Shown here one piece after another: positions 11,440 to 23,979 of a stretch of 60,000 nt of DNA. How positions within the stretch are numbered: position 1 is the first letter of the stretch; each line of letters opens with the position of its first letter. The translations under genes and the position numbers were made by a program. Source of the DNA: Takakia lepidozioides (lineage: Eukaryota > Streptophyta > Takakiopsida > Takakiales > Takakiaceae); assembly GCA_030704615.1 (NCBI GenBank), contig CM060734.1, forward strand, positions 14,696,001 through 14,756,000. The letters run 5' to 3'. Below the pieces are notes generated by a model. It saw only the letters and a list, made by a program, of their open reading frames with translations, searched no databases and was not told the origin of the DNA.

Positions 11440-11770
11440 TAGGGTGTATTTGGAGGAGTATTGCCTTTGGAGGATCTTTGGGGGGTGCCTTGAAGGAGCT
11501 TTTGTAAGACACTCGAAGAGCTCTTGAAGGGGTGTTTGGAGGACTGTTTGGAGGACTATTGGGGGTCCTTGAATATTTGGCAAACCTTTGGAGCCGTTGG
11601 AGGCTATTTGGAGGACTATTTGGGGTCCTTGGAGGCCAATATTTGGCGAGCTTAAGGATTCTTTGGTGACTTGTGTGAGGGACTATTTGGAGTTCTCGAG
11701 GGCCAAGTTTTGGCAAGCTCTTGGGGCCTTGGTGTATTGTTTGGAGTCCCATTGTGCAAGTTTGGGACAT
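11440..11770. repeat. Degenerate TTTGGAGGACTATTTGG repeats
   Basis: Variants of TTTGGAGGA and TTGGGGTCCTTGGAGG recur many times without a strict period. Open frames crossing it give Pro-rich (minus) or Trp/Gly-rich (plus) low-complexity peptides and are not treated as genes. Confidence 0.6.
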
Positions 11771-11967
11771 AATTGGAACGCAGGAGGATTCACATTGACT
11801 ACACGTTCCATTGTATGCTTCAAAGTCTGTACTTCTTTACAAGCTTCAAATATGAGCTCAGTATTGTGCTTGTATGTGGACCGTACAATATTCCAAGAGC
11901 GGAGTCTCTTTTGAGTGTCATTTTGTTTGGAATATGAAGCATAAATTGCCAAACTGTGAGTGTCAAT

Positions 11968-12115
11968 TCCCACGGTTATAGGCCCCTCGGGTATAGGCAC
12001 CTTTTCTCCTGCAACACTTTTCTTACATCTGCTGACGTGGCATATGCTCACGCTAATGTGGCATGAGCGTAGGCTCACATGCTCACGGCCCACGCTCACG
12101 CCGCAGCGTCGCTGC
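11968..12115 (+). mobile_element. Candidate left transposon terminus (TIR plus GCTCACG subterminal repeats)
   Basis: The sequence CCCACGGTTATAGGCCCC at 11969, followed about 60 bases inward by GCTGACGTGGCA and then several GCTCACG/TGAGC motifs, is mirrored in inverse orientation at 22983-22858 (CCCGCGATAATAGG, GCTGACGTGGCG, GGCTCACG). Both resemble a third terminus at 31308-31150. No target duplication is obvious, so the pairing is tentative. Confidence 0.45.
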
Positions 12116-12270
12116 CATGCACACACCCCGTGCAGTCGTCAGGGCAGAACCAAAATTTGTGGTTCCTTGACTCCTTGGCTCCGAATGGGTGAGACAAGCC
12201 TATGAATGTGGGAGTTGGAGTCCTTGCAGTGCCTCTCGCGATCTTTGATTATCACTTTACAAGTGTCATG
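12100..12270 (-). pseudogene. SWIM/MULE transposase fragment
   Basis: The minus strand encodes KFWFCPDDCTGCV near 12135-12175, the same block as KFWFCPDDMARCV at 32190-32235 and VFWFCPTDVLSCV at 90-130. The DNA on both sides is also similar to 32190-32300. Only this short N-terminal part of the SWIM region is present, next to the candidate terminus at 11.97 kb. Confidence 0.6.
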
Positions 12271-12299
12271 ACTCTGGTAGTACTATATTGCACTCTGGA

Positions 12300-12660
12300 G
12301 CCCCGCACGACCTTTGAAGGGGGGATCGGTGATGGGGGGAGACGTGATGGTGGACGGGACGGGAGATTGGCCAGGAAAGCACCACGTGGCAGGCAGGGAC
12401 AAACGTAGAGGATCGCGCGATGGAAGGGAGGGGGGATCAATGGGGGGGGGGGGGCGCCACGTGGCAATCAAACAGGAGGGGGGGTCAGGGTCGTTCAAGG
12501 TAGGTGTTCAAGGTAGGTGCGGGCCAGGGCTGGCTGGCCGGCAGAGTGGGAGGGGTGGGTGGAGGAGGATGAGGGGGGTGGGGAGCATTTGACATGGGGT
12601 GCTCCACCCCTCCCAACGAGGCGGCTGCCGGGTTCCGGCTGTACCTCGCGGGCCCTACCT
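12300..12660. other. G-rich segment with two G-box cores
   Basis: A strongly G-rich plus strand includes runs of 10 or more G near 12440. It contains CCACGTGGC at about 12380 and again at about 12455, palindromic cores recognised by plant bZIP/bHLH factors. It lies 3' of the protease gene. Gly-rich open frames here are compositional. Whether it acts as a promoter is unknown. Confidence 0.35.
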
Positions 12661-13319
12661 GTCAGCTCAAGCATGCGCCATCAAATCAAGCCACATAGAT
12701 ATTGGGACTGGGACAAACAACTATCCAAATCATATGAAAGATGCCTGCCTCAATCCATATAAGAGCTGCTCGGGCAGTGATGCACAGTGCTCAACATTCT
12801 GCTGAAACCGTACCAGCAAACACATCACATGGTCTGGTGCACAACGAGCTGACCTAGGTGCTAGTCTTCAAGCACCTCCCATGGCTGGCATGAACTGGAG
12901 CATCTATGAGTGCCTTGCCAACTAAGAAGACTAACCATGTCTCCAATGCATGCATGCAGTAGCCACCCCGTCCTCTTCGAATTGTAATTTTGAACTGCGA
13001 TTGTAGATGCACAAGCAAAGACAGATCAGATCCAGGTGGTAAGACACAATTATTTTGCAGTGAAACAGTAGCAGGAAGAACAAACAAACAAATATCTCCC
13101 AAATGCCTGGATCTGCAAAGAAGAGAACCAGTAACATAAATTAGTAGTGACTCACATGAATATGTAAGTCCCAATGGTGGTCTTTGATCACAATGATGCA
13201 GGGTCCACTAAAAACATCTAGAATTGGCGATTCAACTCTCTCAGCATAGTCCGAGCGAAGAAATTGTAGATTAAAGAGGGGAAATGTAGACAGTAGAGAT
13301 ATTGAGAACATCATCAGTC

Positions 13320-16300
13320 TTACACCACCAATTGTCTTCCTGCCAATCCTCCCTTAATCACACTAGCTTTTCCGCAGCACTTTTTCCATTTCTGTTGGGA
13401 GCCACATGCACAGCTTTCATTGCGGCCTTGCTTGAGCTTTCCAGAGGTCCGACCTATTGCAAGCGTTGAGACCACATTCTCTTTACCAGTTTCGTTGCAT
13501 GATGCATCTGCAGTGACATCCGCCATATCCTTCCCCACCACACCACTAGGTTTCCCGTTACTGTAGCTACCATTACTCATGGTCTGACTGTTAGATTTGC
13601 CACTCACCATCTGTCCATGCATAGATGCATTCTCGCCCCAACCTTCCAATTCAGTCCTTTGGGTGTGCAGGTCCATGATGGACACTTTACATTCAGGTCT
13701 CACAGCTATGGAGCTAGTTGAGCCTGCTGGAGACTCGCCTGCATCGGCATGTGCATGCACAATTGTTCCATTAGCAAGCACAGCATTCATGTCAAACTGG
13801 TCCTGAAGCTCAGCTTGAGCACAGGTGCTTTCATGCCAATTTCCTCGTGTGGCATGACAGTTCATATGAGTCACAGCTTTCACACCCTTTCCTGTTTTCG
13901 ATCCATGAGCTCTATTTAGAAATCCTGGAGCAAACAATGGCTTCATCTTCTTAAGTGGGAAGCCATTTAGAGGCCATGACCCTCCTCCACCCGCCTCAAC
14001 ACTCCTGGCAGAATGTTCTAATTCTGCTTCAGCTGAACTAGCATCCATCTTGCTTGTGAACAAGTCGTCACTTTTTGCACTATTCAATACAGACCCTGCC
14101 TCCTCATAATTTTTTTCTTTCATGTTAATCGAATGCCCCACTCCATTGAGCATTGTATGCACCTGGGGTGACAGACTGTCAGAAACACGCGTTGATTTTG
14201 TGGACTCCATCGTGTCTGCCTCTGGATCCACTGCAGATAAATCCTCATCCATCAGCACATCCATATGTGATACCTGTGAGAGCTCCAACCCATTTTCTAC
14301 AATATCTTTCTTACTCTCTTCAGTAGTAGCATCCACTGCTGGTCCTGGCAATTCCTTCATGAGCACACGCCCTTGTGATTCTTGCGGGGCACTAAATGGT
14401 TCTAATTTACAAGCATCTGATAAGAAGGGGCCCATGCTAATCCTGGGGATCCGTATTGATGATGCAGATGGTTCCCCGAGTTCATCACACTTGTCATTCT
14501 CAAACCCACCGGCAATGTGATCTTCTATGGTCTCAAGCTCCAAAAGAGCTTTGGATGACAAGTGCAATAGCTGCAGAACATCTCCATCAGCACATTTAGC
14601 ACTACCTTGTGTAGCATTTTTTCGTGGGGGTGATACACCTACACCCTCACCAGGTGACACTACAACACAGTTCTGCAAATCCAGCACACCAGTTACAACT
14701 TCAGTCGCCTCATCAATCTCCATTTTTCTGTGATCACCATCCACTCCCATACGCATTGTATGAGACCCCTCAAAGAGTTGTGCTCCCTCTTCACTTCGGC
14801 CCAATAAGTTACAAGAACCAGTGCATAGTTCTACATGTTGACGCTTTGCCTGTGCAGAAAGATCCTCTCCCCACCCACCTGCTACTAGAAGGCTTTGTGC
14901 CTCATGGTCCACAGGAACATTACAATTGTTCTGGACCCGGGAAGAGTTACGAATCACACTGTCTGATACCAAATCTACAATACTACTGGGCCAGGCATTC
15001 GTTGAGGATGAGGAGCCCACCAGATCTAAAACTGGTGGACAAGACGAAGACCTGCCATGGCTCCCAGCAGGCCAGGCAGGTAAATGGTTGGTGTCCAAAG
15101 GCCTTGGGGCAGGTAAAGGTGACAGGCCCTCATCCAGCCTCCGTTTACCCAGCCCCCTTTCTGTGCTCCACAGCTGTTGGCTCTCACCTGCCAACTCCAA
15201 AGGAACTAAGCTATGTTCACCTAGCGGATCGTAGGGGGCAGATGCCAAGTTGTTGGTGATTCTGGTCCTAGGAATGTCTTCTAGAGAACTGTAGTTTCGA
15301 TCATAAGATGCAGAGTCCTCAAGCTGCTTTCCATCGCCGCTGACTGACATGCTCACAGAATTGAAATTGGCCTCTTTAGGTTGGCGAGCAGAATCTGGTA
15401 GCAGTGAGTCACTATCAACACAATCTACTGCTTCCATGAGTGTATCAGGTCTTTGAAACTGCTCGGCCGCATCTCCCAACCCTTGACCAGTATCCCCATG
15501 AACCGTATCAACAGCTGCAGATAATTCTTGGGCCAGGTCAGTGGGAACCGGCACAGCCCCTAGCCTAGGTGGGAATACCGAGCTCCGTTGCGGTTCAAGG
15601 GGAACTGTAAATCTTTCGGACTCCAACACGCCTGGTGCATATGGAGCAGATGCAGAGAATCCGTCTTCTGGGACAGGTGCGGACCTTGCAGATGACCTGC
15701 CATACTTGAAAAGGGATGAATCAGTGGCCTTAATCCGTCTCAAATCAAAACACTGCATTATGAGTAGCCCAGCATTGTTTTTGTAAGCAATAAAATGTGT
15801 GCAAAACTGAGAATCAAAGCAAAAATCTTCAATAAAAGATCTATAATGTAAATCAAAAGCATATTTCTTAAAAAAAAAGTTTCTGCTCTTTCAATTACCT
15901 GGTGTAGAAAAGCATATATGCTCTCTGTGACATCACCTTGTCCAACCCCACTTCTTTAACCTGCCCACCGATACTCCATATCTGAGTTGCACTATTGTAA
16001 GATGAATTCCATGTCTGAATTCACTAGAGCATCTTAAATGCACCACTTTACCGCACAAATGCTATGAAAGGCTCATTCGTAAGACGGAGAAGCCATGAGT
16101 TCTAAACTGAATGCATAACACTAGACAGCTTACCTTGCTGTCATCCACCTTGTACCAACAACCATGAGAATCCTTCACATAGCAGATGTAGTGTCCAAAG
16201 AAGGAGGCATTCAGCATATCCACATGGACAACCACAGCATATAGCCTGTAGATCGGAGGTTTATCGCCTTTACCACTCATATACGGCGCCATGTCCAGCA

Positions 16301-19300
16301 CTTCCGGAAAAGTGACCCGCTTGTTCAACTTCCCAAACTTCCCACTCTGCATCAAGTTGCAAACATCACTGCTGCTTCATGAGTCTGAAATGGAATCCCC
16401 ACCCCCGGAAACTTGTTCTCCAGAAACACCATACACTCTGCAGATTGCTGTAACGTCCACTACAGGACCGCCATGGGTGCAGCCACCAGTGTATCATACG
16501 AAATGAACCCTCCTGCTAAACGTAGGTTTTCAGGGAGATGTTTTCCACTTATCAGCATGGTGATTCAGCACCTGACACCATCGCGCTGGTAATGCATCAT
16601 GTATGCACACACAGCAGCAAACAGCAGACAGATTCTGCATGCAGTATATGACAAGTTGGACATCTGCAGATAAACAATCGATAGTAAATTCAAAACATTG
16701 TGAGCATAACCAGGAGTCACCTGAAAGCGCTTGAGAGCTATAGTAAGAATGTTGGGTGCTTCATGCACAGTGAGCCGCTTACGCGCTTTCACATAGGCAT
16801 TACACCTGCAGCATAAAGGCCAGAGCAGCACATTGTCAAAGCTGCATGAAAGGGAACTGGAAATGACAAAGATTATCATACTCTGAATGTTGGATGTTTT
16901 GCTTCAAACCTCACTACTGTCCTTAAAGGTCAACACAACTTGCCACATGTAGAAATAGCCATATTCATGTCAACAGAGGAAAAGGAAATTTGAACACCTT
17001 TCCTCCATTTAATTATGCCTGTCTTTCTTTTTCAACAACATCTTTGCATGGAAGGTATGTCAGTAAAAAGTTCAGACCGCAGTACGAGCAACACTTAAAT
17101 GTACAGCCTGAGATGGGATGAATAAAGAAAAATGTGGACATGAAGGGGAGAACTGAGCTGATGTAAAGTTGTAATTTGATTTCTTCCTTCTCCAAAACAG
17201 GACCGTTAAAATCAAATCCCATCTCTTCCCACTCACCTGTGTTCATCTCATAGTGGACTCTACAGAGACCCAGCCATTCCCCTGAATACCTTGAAGACAC
17301 ATTATTTCTTTTTTTAAACAAAAACTTCGTACAACCAACAGGGGTGCGATTGGGGAATGTCATCATCCACGGAAGCCTCCAGAACATCCTACTGCTGCCG
17401 CTGCCCCCACCACAGGGGCAGCCCCTCTTGTGTCCCGACCCCCCTACCCTGAAGGCAAAGGGCTGCGACAGCCGCTGCCCCTACCACAGGGACAGCCCCT
17501 CTTGTGTCTCGATCCCTCGCCCTTAAGGCAGGGCCGCGACAGTCGCTGCCCCCACCACAGGAACAGCCACTCTTGTGTGCCGACCCCCTGCCCTCAAGGC
17601 AAAGGGCCGCGACACACACCCCTATCAACAAGGAATTGATGTCATCATCGACTTGTTCCACCCCGTGTTCCATGTCTCGCTGAAGCCATACTTCAAGGAT
17701 GCAGCGCGTCCAACTCGGCAACAAGTTTTGCGTCTACCACCTGTGCTGCTGGATCATGAGAATGAACCCGAATATGAAGTGGAGGCAATACTTAAGTCAA
17801 GGCGGATCCAAAATCGAGAGACAGGGTATCTCGTAAAGTGGAGAGACTACCACCAAGTCGAGGCAAGCTGGGTGCGTGTCTCAGAAATGGGAAACACACT
17901 CAAGGTGGTGGCCGCGGCCTCAAAGGACAGCCTCAAAAGCGGATGAAGTGTTGATGGGGACATCAACCTTAGATGGTGGGGAAGGGAATGTCTGCTTAGT
18001 TTGGTCTAGCTAGCTCGGGAATCAGATCGTAAGGACTTGTGTTGTGCAGATGTCAACCTGCTAGCAATGATCACAAACCCTCAAGGATGAAGAGAACACA
18101 CCGGTCACATTTGTACTTATTTTCACCATCCAGCAGCTCGGGAGCTGTGAACTGCGCAAGTGCATCCTCTAAGGACTCCACAAAGCCATGGATCTCCACT
18201 GCAAGATCCATCATATTCTCATACCGATTAGATTCATGGAGGCACTGCATACACTTCACCTGCATGAAAGAACACAACCCCATGTTATGCCTTTGCTCTC
18301 TTCCACAAGTTTTCAGCCTATCCAGTAGATAATTCCCTGAAACTGCCATGTTGAAGTTTGGAGAGTAGTAATTGGTACACCATCCTACAAATTTGTACTC
18401 ATTTAACAGGCAGGTCTCCTATTCAACAAAATAGAACTGGAAATAGAGGCCATATACCTGTGATTGCAGGTGACCACCAAAGATATGGTGTATAAGTGTG
18501 GTCCCTTGTGTAGCAGGATCCACAGCCTTTTCCCCGCCAGATTGATCGAGACAAATAGATTGCATGGAGTCAATAGCAAACCTGCTCTCAACAACCAAGT
18601 CACAACCATCACAAATACAAACCACACATCTATTATGGTAAGATACTGGGAAAATATTCATCATCTCTGACAACTTCACTTTCTACCATCCTGGTGAGGG
18701 TGTTTGTGAGATAGTATGTTGTCATAGAAGAGTTCTGACACTTTCTATAGCAACCATTCACATCTGTCGCAGAAACCCAAATCAATGACTTAACAAATTA
18801 ACTTCAGTTCCATAGAACTTGATGGAGAACTATACTGGCCAATCTTCTTCTATTTATGAAATACCTTCCATGCAGTCAGCAGCTATCCATGGAAAAATCA
18901 CAAAGATTTCAAATAATTCAAAGCTTACCTCATAAACTCATGTGCATCTTCTTGCCTGCCATATCCAAGATGATTGCCAATGTTTCGAATCCGCGAGAGT
19001 ATCCTGATAGGTGAGAATGGGTTTTGATTCTGCCTTACTCTCCAAACATGATCTTGGAGCTCGCACATAAAACACCAATCATTTCTCCTACCTGCTTTCA
19101 AACAAGGAGTAGCTATTCACCTCTAGAAAAGGTACACCCACACACATGGAATGACAGGCAAAAAGCTGCAGTCTCCGTAAATCATGTGGATGTTCTGACA
19201 GAAGACCTCAACTTCACATGCTGAATAGAATGCAACAGTCACTTCGTCTGACAAGGCCACTTACATTCTTCCCCATGATCACCTTCAAGCAGATATGCAG

Positions 19301-21403
19301 TGAGAGGTCGTGTGTATGTAAGGCATTGCAGGACCACATTAGCAAAGCAGCTGCATAGACAATCCAGATCAAGAACACTCACATCAGCACCCACAATAGC
19401 CTGCTGCTTGCTTCACCTTGTGTTGCAGTCCACCTCTATGTGTATGTATTTGATAGTGAAGTTGTGTCACTCAAAGATTGATAAACAAGATGATCCAAGC
19501 ACTGGGTTTGGCTCCTGATGGATGGCTCATATATACAATTCCTCACAGCCCCTTCTGTCAGCCATTAGTGAACCACGTCCTAAAAGCCTTTATTGCTTAC
19601 TTTAACAGCTAATTAAGGTGAAAACGGATCAGAAAGAAAAACAAATAACAGGCAAGAGAAGTACCTGTTTCCACAATTGATCAAACCACATGGGGGCAAT
19701 CTTAGCATATCCCACTTGAAGAACTTGACAAAGTAGTCATATGGGAATAATATCTGAGCAAGGAGACAAGTAGAAAGCACAGGTTGCAAGCTTCAGTACA
19801 ACACCATAGACTGTGAAACGTTTGATGCCAACGTACAAAAGCAACATACCACTGATAAAGGGGAGCGGTCCTTTTTCCTCTGTCCTTATTCAAGCAAGTA
19901 ATGCACCATACAGAGGAAACCCCAATGACCTCATGTACCTAGCGAAACCCGCAAGAACTATTTTAGGAAAACCAACAAAGACAAGAGTAGCTTTGAAGGG
20001 AAGAATGTCCCAAGAGCAAGGAGGATAATTACTGCACCTTCTTAGGTCTTCCCAGGCTTCCATCCGATGTAGCAGAAACAAATGGCGACTTTGACAGCTG
20101 AGATGGTGATATCTCATCAACACCATTGGGATCACACAACTCCGTGAACTGCTTGCTATCATCACTCCTAAAGCTCCCTGGGCTGAGCACATTCGAGAAG
20201 TTTTTGCTGTCACCCGTCCTATAGCCCTCTGCGGTGAGGACACCAGAAGAATTGCGACTGCCACTACCCAAGCCACTACCCAAGCTCCCCGGGCTGTTGG
20301 TGGCTGGTGCCCGACATTCCTGCTTGTGGCCTTGCCTCCAATGTTGTAATTGGCATTGTGAAGAGCTGGACAAATGCAATGGATAACAGGAATTAATAAC
20401 TAGACATAATCATCAAGAGGAGTGCATAACACTGAAAGATATCCCACCCAACACCTGGCCTCACCACAATCCATGTGAATTCACAAGGGATAAAAGTTTC
20501 AGAACCTCCTGATCTCGTCTAAGGTAGCTCAGCTTGTGCACAGAACTTCCCATGGACTTCTTGACTACATGGGGAGTTCTTGAGTGAAGGCTGAGGCAGA
20601 GGCGGAACCTGAACACTCGTTGATGTTGGCAGGCTGCAATTATTGTGCGATCTGCTAAAATTCAGCCACCACTAGGTGCTCCCGGTGTAAGGAAACTATG
20701 ATGGTCAGGGGCGTCATGTATCCAAACACTTCCATGGATACAGACTGATATAGGTCCTCCAAGAGTAGAGCTTCCTCCCAGCCTGGTAACAGGCCAGATG
20801 CAAAGTTGTTGCAACACCAGGCAGACTAGGTCCTGATGTCCTACACTGAATTCCAAACCAGGTTGCTCCTTCGCTAGATCATAGGATCCCGTGAGGTTGT
20901 TCATAGGGTAGCATTTTATTTCCTATTCAGAGTTATTCTGGCACAATCGTTTTAGAACGTGACTAGGGTTTCTCTCTGGTTGTGGAGCTCCTCAGACTGG
21001 ATTCTAAGGCAACTTCAATTAGTCCTTATAGCAAATATCTACATACTTTCAAGCCTCCAGCAGACAAAAACATGCAGTACATGAAAAATTCAACTATTAA
21101 CATGGCAGAGAAACAAGAAGAAAGTACGAACCAATAGCGAACAGCCTTGCACCGGGAGCACCTAGTAGTGGTTGGATTTAGACAAATAGCACAATAATTA
21201 CGGCCAGCCAACATCGACGTATATTCAGCTTCCGCCTCTGCCTCAGCCTTCGCTACTTCCGCTGCCAGACGCTGCAGCTTACGAAACTCGAACTGCCTTG
21301 CTCCTCTTACCTTCACCTGATGTGCAAACCCCACGCTAACCACCACTATTATAACAAGCGCCAACAGCACAGCTGGTATCTCTGTTTCCACCCACTCATG
21401 CAT
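13320..21403 (-). CDS. Ubiquitin-specific protease, UBP15/16-type, MYND finger and SEC-C tail
   Basis: Eleven exons fit GT-AG boundaries with consistent phases: 21403-21132, 20365-20038, 19753-19665, 19350-19265, 19091-18929, 18581-18458, 18259-18102, 16805-16721, 16346-16134, 15960-15899 and 15738-13320. They give about 1332 residues. A membrane-spanning segment lies at about 9-27, followed by a MYND-type zinc finger at 71-108. The USP fold has [17 protein letters not shown] (catalytic Cys about 231), zinc-ribbon pairs at about 357/360 and 405/408, and GHYICYV with WYKVDDS (catalytic His about 487, Asp 503/504). The final 800-residue exon is Ser/Glu-rich and low-complexity, and ends in a SEC-C motif ([13 protein letters not shown], about 1303-1315). 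All catalytic residues are present and no stop interrupts the model, so it looks functional. Plant relatives remove ubiquitin from proteins; the substrate here is unknown. Exons 2-10 rest on my splice inference; the exon 11 start at an AG inside GATTTGAG is the least certain. Confidence 0.9.
17395..17617. repeat. Three tandem copies of about 72 bp
   Basis: The unit CACAGGRRCAGCCCCTCTTGTGT occurs at about 17411, 17485 and 17556, with GCGACAG-CCGCTGCCC linkers. It lies directly upstream of the chromodomain fragment in intron 7 of the protease gene. Confidence 0.7.
17630..17946 (+). pseudogene. Chromovirus integrase tail and chromodomain fragment
   Basis: The plus strand encodes [13 protein letters not shown], the conserved end of a gypsy integrase, then [12 protein letters not shown]...[15 protein letters not shown], a chromodomain with its aromatic and EAxW-type residues. 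It ends at TGA 17944. It lies antisense within the 1.3-kb intron 7 of the protease gene (18101-16806). Chromodomains of this class steer integration to particular chromatin. No LTRs are visible, so it is a relic. Confidence 0.85.
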
Positions 21404-22134
21404 CTAACTCCTCCCTTCCCTGCCCGCCCTGACGGCATCAATGAAATTGCACAATTCGGAACAGAAATGTTGACAATGCGCCGACTTCTGTCACCGCACA
21501 AATACCGTTGAGATGATCCTAACCACATCGGAAATCTTCATAAGATTCAATTTCATCAATCCCAGTGTAACACGAGCCAACGGCCACCCTGTTCATAAAG
21601 CTCGGGAGAAATGCACGCAATGACAGAATCTGGCATAGCGAAGTCAATATAACCATGCACTGAACCAGAGGAAACAGGAAGAGAACGTCTGTAGAGTGCC
21701 CGAAGCCCAAACGCAGAGATAGGTTCCAACGAAAACGGCCTGTGGAACTACAGACACGGAACCTTGGTTGTCGACCCAAAGCAATCCGCGCGCACCAGAA
21801 TGGAAGAGGCTGACGTTTCGCGTAAGGAATGCCCAAAGACCAAAAGCAGAGATGGCTTGTGAGGACCGAGCACCAGGGCGGAAGAGAAGAAGTTCGTGTC
21901 GAGGGCAGGCCCAAAGACTAAACAAGATGGATTCCAGAGAAAAGGATTCCTGTGCGACAAACACAGATAGCCCGCAAAGTCAGCGGAAAAACAGAGACGC
22001 ACACGAGGAATCGAAAGGATTCGCAGAGCACAAACTTCCACCGTTTCGTGAGCTTGCTCTCGCTGCTTGCAGCGTGGTAGCCTTATGGTTTGCCTGGAGA
22101 TTTTAATCTTTGAGTAAAGACGAGCAGGGTAGCC
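21404..22134. promoter_or_regulatory. 5' flank of the protease gene
   Basis: I see no gene here. The region should contain the promoter and 5' leader of the minus-strand protease gene. I could not identify a TATA box with confidence. An open plus-strand frame at 21768-22106 is charged and without motifs, and is treated as chance. Confidence 0.35.
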
Positions 22135-22650
22135 CTATGGAATACCAAATGCCAATGTAATCTTATAACTTATAACCTTCGGCAAATCATCTATAAGGTA
22201 GTTTTTTTTTTTTTTGGGGGGGGGAACATGGGTAATGGAGCCCTGATTATTTGGCGCATAAATGTTTACCAAACCTATTGTGCCGGAATTGTTAGGGAGG
22301 GTAATTGAGCAAAACTGGATTCTACCCGGGAGCCAGATGGAATCAGCAGATAGGTATGTCTGAAGGGAGGGAGAAAGCAGAATAGCAGTCCCTAATAGCA
22401 GTCCCTCCCCTTGTGCCCTCCGAAGTTGGTTTCCATAATGCATTGGCCAGAGGCCACATGTGGTATGTGAGACTGTCTATTTTAACCTAGTCTAGTTTGT
22501 GCTCCTGGAGGAAGACGATGGCATCATTTTGAAAGAGGCTAGCCAGTTTTTAATTTTCACCCTTTTGAAGGAAGCAGCATCTGGCCCGAGGCCTCTAAGG
22601 TTCCAGGAGTGGAGATTAAGTATCATCAGGAGGCATAGGTAGGCTTGGAC
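22135..22650 (-). pseudogene. LINE endonuclease fragment
   Basis: The minus strand encodes SWNLRGLGPDAASFKRVKI near 22600, then FLQEHKL (after a frame change) near 22510, and GTIGLVNIYAPNNQG near 22260. These are the start and an internal strand of an L1-type apurinic endonuclease. They match SWNIRGIG, LLQEHKLDP and GKIGIVNVYAPNAEG of the LINE at 54-55 kb. A poly-T/poly-G tract interrupts it near 22200. Confidence 0.75.
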
Positions 22651-22857
22651 TGCAAGTCAAATTTGATGGCCTACAAGGTCGGAAAGAGAACTGAACTCTG
22701 CAGTCACGAGGCCTCAAAGCTATGATCCAGACAAATGGGTGCGGGGGGCTTTTGGCGCCTTTTACGGACCTGTATGAAGATGCCTCTAGTGGTGATGGTG
22801 TGAGAGTTGGTAGGCACTGCCTGAAATTGGTCAGAAGGAACCGGGGGGTGCTATTCC

Positions 22858-22985
22858 GTGAGCCTGGAGGCGTGAGTCTGTGAGCCCAGGAGCCCGTGAG
22901 CCCAGCACAGGCTCACGCCACGTCAGCATGCCGGAAGCGAACATGCAGGGCCTATTACCGCGGGTGGCACCTATTATCGCGGGTT
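22858..22985 (-). mobile_element. Candidate right transposon terminus, inverted relative to 11.97 kb
   Basis: Several GTGAGCC/GGCTCACG motifs are followed by GCCACGTCAGC, GGGCCTATTACCGCGGG and CCTATTATCGCGGG. Read on the minus strand this reproduces the order at 11968-12115. If paired, the two termini enclose the complete protease gene (about 11 kb). Confidence 0.45.
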
Positions 22986-23960
22986 GATCAGCCCTTTCCA
23001 GGCATTGCAGACTGGATGTGTTACATCCATTGTATCCATCCTTTCAATCCATTGCATCCATTTAGACGTTAGTAACATACCAAGCCCTTGCATGGGAATG
23101 TGGCTACGTCGTGAGCACTGCTTGTCGGTACCCATTCTTGGCATGTGAAGATGCTTCGTGAGGCAGAAAGACTGGAAGAGGCTCTTCTGATTTTGAACCA
23201 AGGAGGCATTGCAGCATATCCACATACGTATGTTTGTCTTTTGCTTTAGTGCATCAGGATAAAGGGCCCGGAAAGCAGGTGCACACTCATAGCATCCAAA
23301 GCGAATCCATGCGAAATGTTTTCTTACTCACCACTGTTGCGAACATGTATGGTATGTGCGGGAGCATCATGGATGCTCACCAAAAGAATGCCTGAACGAT
23401 CTTTGATCACGTGGACTTTAACGTGATGGATTTACCAAACATTGTTCTGGCAGGAATGGTTTGGAGACCAACGAGCAAATGATGTTAGAATGCACTGCCC
23501 AAACCTATCACGTTTGTTTGTTTTTGCAATGCACACAAGCCTGTGAGCTCCGGAAAACATTAAAGACATGGAAGGAACAATCCGGGCAGTCCATGCAACC
23601 CCCCTCTCCAACAATAGTTTGTTCCCAGGAATTCGCATCCCACGCACACATTGCAAACAGGACAACAAGGACACACAACCATCCCATTTCAAAATTGGCC
23701 CCGAATAAAAGTAAAAGAAAACTTGATATCAAGTGTCACAGTCATCAGAATCACAATCGATCTCATGTGCTATGTCATCCATAAAGATTCCGGCCCCAAC
23801 ACCACGTCTTCTACCACGGCCATCAATGGTTGGACTGCGAGTGTCATGAATGGACATGCTTGCTGCGAGTGCCTCCGCATAGACAGGCAACATGTAAGAC
23901 TGAGGAGGATTTGAAAAAAGTCCAAAAAGGTGTGATAGTCTTGGAGGGTCAATGGAAGCA
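22986..23960. other. Unassigned sequence
   Basis: Short minus-strand frames look partly coding: 23225-22974 (including QKSLFQSFCLTKHLHMPRM, or PVFLPHEASSHAKNGY in another frame) and 24019-23729 (Asp/Arg-rich end). I do not recognise a family. They could be exon remnants of a further transposase. Confidence 0.3.
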
Positions 23961-23979
23961 CACGGACTCCTGCACAAGT

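Noticed and set aside
11210-11770. 186-codon Pro-rich minus-strand frame
   Set aside because: It crosses two unrelated minisatellites and has no conserved block.
12314-12592. Gly-rich open frame
   Set aside because: G-run low-complexity sequence readable in several frames on both strands; no motif.
14624-15259. 211-codon plus-strand open frame
   Set aside because: Antisense to exon 11 of the ubiquitin protease and without motifs; a shadow of real coding sequence.
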